Assembly (NCBI GenBank): GCA_938091475.1
Contig: CALLJI010000003.1
Coordinates: 1-9,727, forward strand
Length of the DNA stretch: 9,727 nucleotides
Direction of reading: 5' to 3'
DNA from: an uncultured Caldimicrobium sp.
GTDB taxonomy: Bacteria; Desulfobacterota; Thermodesulfobacteria; Thermodesulfobacteriales; Thermodesulfobacteriaceae
The stretch's first letter is position 1, and the number at the start of each line of letters is the position of its first letter. Below are positions 6,564-9,727 of the stretch, one piece after another. The translations under genes were made by a program, and so were the position numbers. A model generated the notes under the pieces. The model saw only the letters and a list, made by a program, of their open reading frames with translations, did not search any database and was not told the DNA's origin.

Positions 6564-7004
6564 ATGGAATGTCCCTTGCCAGATTACTTTCAACTTGAAC
6601 CAGAAATACTTGAAATACCAAAAAAATATAAAAAACTGGTCATCGTTGGAGCAAGTCCCAAACCAGAGAGACCAAGCTACATCGTTATGGAATATCTCTT
6701 AAAGGAGGGATTTGAAGTTATTCCAATAAATCCTGCTCACAAGGAAATCCTTGGGCAAAGGGTCTACCCAAATTTAGAGAGTCTTCCCCCTGATTTCCAA
6801 CCAGAAGTCATTATTCTTTTTAGAAGAAGTGAAGAGGTTTTACCCATCGTGGAAAAGGCCCTTGCTCTTAAGCCAAAAGTTATATGGATGCAAGAGGGCA
6901 TTGCTAATAACGAAGCTAAAGCCTTAGCAGAAAGTTATGGAATCAAGGTGATAATGAATAAGTGTTTTAAAAAGGTGCATCAGCTTGCTCAATGGAAAAC
7001 TTAG
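6564..7004 (+). CDS. CoA_binding_2 (YccU-like) Rossmann-fold protein
   Basis: Single-domain protein of 146 aa resembling the CoA_binding_2 family typified by E. coli YccU. It matches the nucleotide/CoA-binding half of succinyl-CoA synthetase alpha but lacks the ligase domain. Visible elements are the first strand and loop VIVGASPKPERPS (26-38), the second strand VIPINP (52-57), a third strand VIILFRR (82-88), WMQEGI (108-113) and a closing strand VIMNKC (129-134), all at the spacing normal for the family. The precise role of these proteins is not established; binding of CoA or acyl-CoA is the usual inference. AGGAGG at 6549-6554 overlaps the tpiA stop. The 3' end overlaps scpA by 13 bp, pointing to translational coupling. 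Confidence 0.85.
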   Translation: MECPLPDYFQLEPEILEIPKKYKKLVIVGASPKPERPSYIVMEYLLKEGFEVIPINPAHKEILGQRVYPNLESLPPDFQPEVIILFRRSEEVLPIVEKALALKPKVIWMQEGIANNEAKALAESYGIKVIMNKCFKKVHQLAQWKT

Positions 7005-7681
7005 TTTTCCCTCAAGCCCTTGCCTTCTATGTAGAAAATCTTCGCAAGATTTTTCAAAATAAAAGAGATGCCCTTGGAACTATCTCACTTTCCAATCTTA
7101 CCTTAGCTTTCTTACAGTATTTCAAAGAAGATTTAGAAGCTGTGAATGAGCTTTCCTTAGAGTTTTTGATGCGACTATCCTATGCTCTTTATTTGAAAAG
7201 CAAGCTACTCCTTGATCAGGCTACGGAACTTAGTTCTGAGGAGCTTGATGAAGAAATGCCAAGTAAAGAGACAGCGAGAACTTTTTCTTATTATCCTCTT
7301 TTACTAAGTAGGCCAAAATTAGGGGAGGAGCTTTTCTTGCCGAGGCTTCATGGTTTTTCAGAAGAAGTTGAGGATAGGGAAAAGGGGGATTTAAATCTCT
7401 TACTTTCCGCTTTTTTGTCCCTTTTAGAGAGGCAAAAAAAGGTGACTCCTATGGTCATAGAATGGCAGGAGAAAGATATTGAAGAATACATAGAGGAGTT
7501 AAGAGAGTGGCTTCGGGGGAGGGGAATTTTTACCCTTGAAGAGTGGCTTCACTTTAAGGGTCTTCTTGATATCAGAGATATTGTTTATTATTTTCTTTCC
7601 ATTTTGTTTTTGGTTTATATGGGTGAATGCGGTCTTTATCAGGATGAGAGAGGGCATATTCAAATTTTTGTGAAAAATTGA
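6992..7681 (+). CDS. scpA: Divergent segregation and condensation protein A (ScpA-like)
   Basis: Probable kleisin subunit linking SMC heads in the bacterial condensin. It is 229 aa, close to the usual 230-260. The family's N-terminal FEGPLDLLL segment is only faintly kept (FPQALAFYVENL, 6-17). The next helical block is clearer: ELSLEFLMRLSYALYLKSKL (53-72) matches the typical 'asEFLvmAa.LL.iKSr.LLP'. The end (about 190-229) looks like the winged-helix domain: DIVYYFLSILFLVYMGECGL, then Q-ERGHIQIF. The acidic linker between is variable in the family. It starts inside the preceding gene (13-bp overlap) with only a weak, distant AAGGTG at 6972-6977, so it probably depends on coupled translation. 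Its usual partner scpB is not next to it. The family assignment is good but not certain because of the divergence. Confidence 0.75.
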   Translation: MENLVFPQALAFYVENLRKIFQNKRDALGTISLSNLTLAFLQYFKEDLEAVNELSLEFLMRLSYALYLKSKLLLDQATELSSEELDEEMPSKETARTFSYYPLLLSRPKLGEELFLPRLHGFSEEVEDREKGDLNLLLSAFLSLLERQKKVTPMVIEWQEKDIEEYIEELREWLRGRGIFTLEEWLHFKGLLDIRDIVYYFLSILFLVYMGECGLYQDERGHIQIFVKN

Positions 7682-7770
7682 GATTAATAAAAGGTTATTT
7701 TGTAATAAAAAGAGTGGAAAAATGCCTCAAAATTTCCAAAAATTCCTCATAATAAGTAAAAATCTTTTAA

Positions 7771-7807
7771 TATAATGGTTGACAAATTAATGCAAATCTA
7801 ATAAAAA
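7771..7807 (+). promoter_or_regulatory. Promoter region of the ferredoxin-nuo operon
   Basis: The 137-bp gap 7682-7818 is very AT-rich and holds no gene and no convincing terminator. A perfect -35 TTGACA at 7779-7784 is followed after 17 bp by TAAAAA at 7802-7807, a 4/6 match to the -10. It would start RNA near 7814 and give an almost leaderless message for the ATG at 7819. A perfect TATAAT at 7771-7776 lacks a good -35 but could serve a second start near 7783. Which is used cannot be told from sequence. Confidence 0.5.
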
Positions 7808-7815
7808 GAGATTTG
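7793..7815. promoter_or_regulatory. Inverted repeat next to the ferredoxin start
   Basis: CAAATCT (7793-7799) and AGATTTG (7809-7815) are exact inverse complements separated by nine bases. The repeat overlaps the candidate -10 and ends three bases before ATG. As DNA it could be an operator. In an RNA begun upstream, near 7783, it would fold with the weak Shine-Dalgarno AAAGAG in the loop and arm. Both roles are inferred. Confidence 0.35.
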
Positions 7816-7818
7816 ATT

Positions 7819-8232
7819 ATGCCCTATACGATAAATCACATTGTAGAGAATTGTACGGGATGTGAGGAGTGTGTAAAAGCCTGTGCCGAAGGGCATCAAG
7901 GCTTATCCAATTGTATAATTTTCAAAGTTGGTCCTAAATTTGCTTATTTTGCTTGTCTACAATGTAAGAAACCTCTATGTGCCAGTGTCTGTCCTGTGGC
8001 TGCACTTATACGCAAAGGAGAGGTGGTGGCCTTTTATCAGGAGATTTGTGTGGGTTGTATGAATTGTATGGAGGCTTGTCCTTGGGGGGTGCCGAAATTT
8101 AATTTTAATACTGGGACTGTAGGGAAATGTGATCTTTGTATTGGCAGGATGGAAAGGGGTGAGAAACCCTATTGTGTTTCAGCCTGCCCTAATCAGGCCT
8201 TAGAAATAAAGGAAATCCCAACTAAGGGGTAG
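7819..8232 (+). CDS. Four-cluster [4Fe-4S] ferredoxin-like electron-transfer protein
   Basis: Iron-sulfur protein of 137 aa with sixteen cysteines in the pattern of the HycB/CooF/DmsB/FdhB electron-transfer family, enough for four [4Fe-4S] clusters. The groups are Cys12-15-18-22, Cys46-49-54-58, Cys77-80-83-87 (followed by PWG) and Cys104-107-119-123; Cys32 is extra. There is no signal peptide or membrane helix, so it should act in the cytoplasm or bound to a complex. Such proteins normally pass electrons between a catalytic subunit (formate dehydrogenase, hydrogenase, CO dehydrogenase) and a membrane partner. Here no catalytic subunit is next to it; instead nuoA follows after 4 bp, suggesting it may feed complex I. 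ATG at 7819 is preferred to an in-frame TTG at 7813, since AAAGAG at 7805-7810 is better spaced for it. Confidence 0.88.
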   Translation: MPYTINHIVENCTGCEECVKACAEGHQGLSNCIIFKVGPKFAYFACLQCKKPLCASVCPVAALIRKGEVVAFYQEICVGCMNCMEACPWGVPKFNFNTGTVGKCDLCIGRMERGEKPYCVSACPNQALEIKEIPTKG

Positions 8233-8236
8233 ATAA

Positions 8237-8581
8237 ATGTCAGCTATTATAATTTTTGCCTTTTTAGTGTTCCTCCTTGGGCTTGCCATGCTTTTTGGAA
8301 ATCGCATAATTGCTCTGAGAAGACCAGGGAAAGAAAAATATATCCCCTATGAGTGTGGAATGGATCCTTCAGGGGATACCAAAATTCCCTTTAGAGTAAG
8401 ATTTTATTTGATTGCCCTAATTTTCCTTGTTTTTGATGTGGAAGTGGTTTTTATTTATCCTTGGGCTGTGGTTTTTGAGGAATTGGCTTGGTTTGGGTTA
8501 GTTGAGATATTCATTTTTGTAGTTCTACTTTTTGCTGCCTATTTGTACGCCTTAAGTGAGGGAGCTTTAAAATGGGAATAG
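8237..8581 (+). CDS. nuoA: NADH-quinone oxidoreductase subunit A
   Basis: Membrane subunit of respiratory complex I that links the quinone-binding peripheral arm to the membrane arm. At 114 aa it is of the short bacterial type. It has three predicted transmembrane helices (about 2-21, 56-79 and 83-106). The loop after the first holds the conserved YECG motif (Cys40), part of the region that changes during the active/inactive transition in mitochondrial ND3. Helix two, [20 protein letters not shown], keeps the conserved acidic pair Asp67 and Glu69. Another acidic residue, Glu90, lies in helix three. GGGG at 8226-8229, at the end of the ferredoxin gene, serves as Shine-Dalgarno. The 3' end overlaps nuoB by 10 bp. 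Confidence 0.95.
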   Translation: MSAIIIFAFLVFLLGLAMLFGNRIIALRRPGKEKYIPYECGMDPSGDTKIPFRVRFYLIALIFLVFDVEVVFIYPWAVVFEELAWFGLVEIFIFVVLLFAAYLYALSEGALKWE

Positions 8582-9087
8582 AGAAGTTAACTGTAGAAGT
8601 TGCCCCAAAGATTAGACAAATTCCTGGCACACCTGGATTTGTAATGCCCATAGATGAGATTTTTAACTGGGCGAGAGCAAGTTCCCTTTGGCCTATGACC
8701 TTTGGTCTTGCCTGTTGTGCTATAGAAATGATGGCAGCAGGAGCCAGTCATTATGATTTAGACCGCTTTGGAATTATTTTTAGAGCCACTCCTCGACAAG
8801 CAGATTGTATAATCATAGCTGGAACTGTGACCAAAAAAATGGCTCCAGCGGTGAAAAGAGTTTATGAACAAATGGCAGAACCTAAATATGTCATTGCTAT
8901 GGGAAGTTGTGCCTGTTCTGGTGGTATCTTTAAAACCTATTCCACCGTGCAAGGAGTGGATGAGTTTTTGCCAGTAGATGTCTATATTCCAGGGTGTCCA
9001 CCCAGACCAGAGGCACTTATTTATGGACTGTTGCAACTTCAAAAGAAGATAAAATTAGAGACTAAAAGATGGGGTTTTTGGAGATAA
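8572..9087 (+). CDS. nuoB: NADH-quinone oxidoreductase subunit B
   Basis: Peripheral-arm subunit that holds cluster N2, the last iron-sulfur centre before quinone. At 171 aa it is the normal size. The N2 ligands are all present: the tandem Cys48-Cys49 in [12 protein letters not shown], Cys113 in MGSCACSGG and Cys142 in [10 protein letters not shown]. The FRATPRQAD segment (70-78), conserved near the quinone site, is intact. Related subunits occur in membrane-bound hydrogenases and formate hydrogenlyase, but the neighbouring nuoA, nuoC and nuoD point to complex I. The start is set by GAGGGAG at 8558-8564 inside nuoA, and the genes overlap by 10 bp. Confidence 0.97.
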   Translation: MGIEKLTVEVAPKIRQIPGTPGFVMPIDEIFNWARASSLWPMTFGLACCAIEMMAAGASHYDLDRFGIIFRATPRQADCIIIAGTVTKKMAPAVKRVYEQMAEPKYVIAMGSCACSGGIFKTYSTVQGVDEFLPVDVYIPGCPPRPEALIYGLLQLQKKIKLETKRWGFWR

Positions 9088-9089
9088 AG

Positions 9090-9605
9090 ATGATGCCTGT
9101 TATTGAAGATCTCAAGGAGAAGTTTGGGAAGAAACTTTTAGCTATTGAAGAAAAGGATGTTTTGACCATAGAGGTAGCCAGAGAAAATTTTGTAGAGTTA
9201 GTCTCTTATTTAAAAGATAGGGGGTTTAATCATCTAATAGATCTCTGCGGTGTGGATTATTTAAACTATACACCCTTTCCTAAGAGAGAGAGGTTTGAAT
9301 TGATCTATCATCTTTTTAATATACAGGAGAGGATTTTAGTGCGCATTAAAGTGCCTATTCCCGAAAAGGATGCTTGGCAATATAGTTTAGTCTCTCTCTG
9401 GAAAACTGCAGATTGGTTTGAGAGAGAGTGTTACGATATGTTTGGGATAAGGTTTAAAGGACATCCCGATTTAAGAAGGCTTCTTATGCCTGAAGATTGG
9501 GTAGGGCATCCTTTAAGAAAGGATTATCCACTTTTTTTAAGTGAAGAACAGGAGTGGAAGGTTTACAAAAGGCTTAAAGAAGAAGACAAGGGAGAAACCC
9601 TATGA
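9090..9605 (+). CDS. nuoC: NADH-quinone oxidoreductase subunit C (30 kDa type)
   Basis: Structural subunit of the complex I peripheral arm; it carries no cofactor and packs against NuoD. The family signature lies in the last third: FERECYDMFGIRFKGHP, then LRRLLMPEDWVGHPLRKDYPL. Two starts are possible. An ATG at 9069 would overlap nuoB by 19 bp and add seven residues. ATG at 9090 has GGAG at 9080-9083 six bases upstream and is preferred, giving 171 aa; the ATG at 9093 is nearly as good. It is a stand-alone gene, not the NuoCD fusion of E. coli. The stop overlaps the nuoD start as ATGA. Confidence 0.95.
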   Translation: MMPVIEDLKEKFGKKLLAIEEKDVLTIEVARENFVELVSYLKDRGFNHLIDLCGVDYLNYTPFPKRERFELIYHLFNIQERILVRIKVPIPEKDAWQYSLVSLWKTADWFERECYDMFGIRFKGHPDLRRLLMPEDWVGHPLRKDYPLFLSEEQEWKVYKRLKEEDKGETL

Positions 9606-9727
9606 GGACCTTTATAGAGATAACTCCAAAACAAAGGGAAGCTCTGAGTTATGAAGAACCCTTTTACATAAATTTGGGACCTCAACATCCCTCAACCCAT
9701 GGGGTGTTGCGATTGGTGCTTGAGCTT
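9602..9727 (+). CDS. nuoD: NADH-quinone oxidoreductase subunit D, 5' part (cut by window end)
   Basis: The first 42 codons of nuoD are present and the reading frame runs off the window. The 49-kDa subunit forms the quinone pocket with NuoB and descends from [NiFe] hydrogenase large subunits. The hallmark LGPQHPSTHGVLRL is complete; its HGV region is near the quinone-binding histidine known in the family. The start overlaps the nuoC stop in an ATGA junction, with GGGAG at 9590-9594 as Shine-Dalgarno. Missing sequence is due to the window edge, not truncation. Confidence 0.95.
   Translation, partial: MRTFIEITPKQREALSYEEPFYINLGPQHPSTHGVLRLVLEL

Noticed and set aside
7682..7770. Intrinsic terminator after scpA
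   Set aside because: Only a 5-bp A/T stem (7686-7690 with 7695-7699) followed by a broken T run is present, too weak to call.
8758..9042. Reverse-strand open frame of 94 codons opposite nuoB
   Set aside because: It is antisense to conserved nuoB codons and its translation shows no domain or export signal.
9069..9089. Upstream nuoC start at 9069
   Set aside because: It would overlap nuoB by 19 bp, whereas GGAG at 9080-9083 is ideally spaced for the ATG at 9090.

Overview
All the genes in this window lie on the + strand of an AT-rich bacterial genome with short spacers and A/G-rich Shine-Dalgarno sites. It carries an FtsB/DivIC-type divisome protein, a secreted proline-rich protein and a split-subunit complex I (separate nuoB, nuoC, nuoD). 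This suggests a Gram-negative anaerobe or thermophile, perhaps of the Thermodesulfobacteria type. That placement is a guess from gene style and base composition; no marker gene here fixes it.

Layout. Positions 1-525 hold no gene. They contain eight small palindromic repeats (64-362), a pair of 21-bp direct repeats (403-449) and a sigma70-like promoter with a palindrome inside it (471-499). From 526 to 7681 runs a tight series: ppsA, a secreted proline-rich protein of unknown function, an FtsB/DivIC-like protein, ribH, pgk, tpiA, a CoA_binding_2 protein and a divergent scpA. A second promoter-like region (7682-7818) precedes a 16-cysteine [4Fe-4S] protein, then nuoA, nuoB, nuoC and the first 42 codons of nuoD, which the window edge cuts off.

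How the genes fit together. PpsA makes PEP from pyruvate, and Pgk and TpiA work further up the same gluconeogenic/glycolytic route, so the first cluster mainly serves central carbon metabolism. Riboflavin synthesis (RibH) and cell division or chromosome segregation genes (FtsB-like, ScpA) are mixed in. The second cluster is respiratory: nuoABCD encode the connecting membrane subunit and Q-module subunits of complex I. The ferredoxin-like protein in front of them is a candidate electron carrier for it.

Most of the window is ordinary housekeeping DNA. The parts most worth a second look are the palindromic repeat array with covarying stems and a GTAG/CTAC foot, the unknown secreted protein, the 16-Cys protein heading the nuo genes, and several possible local control elements (promoter palindromes, a near-leaderless start, a hairpin over the pgk Shine-Dalgarno). 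I see no clear evidence of a wholly new multi-gene system.
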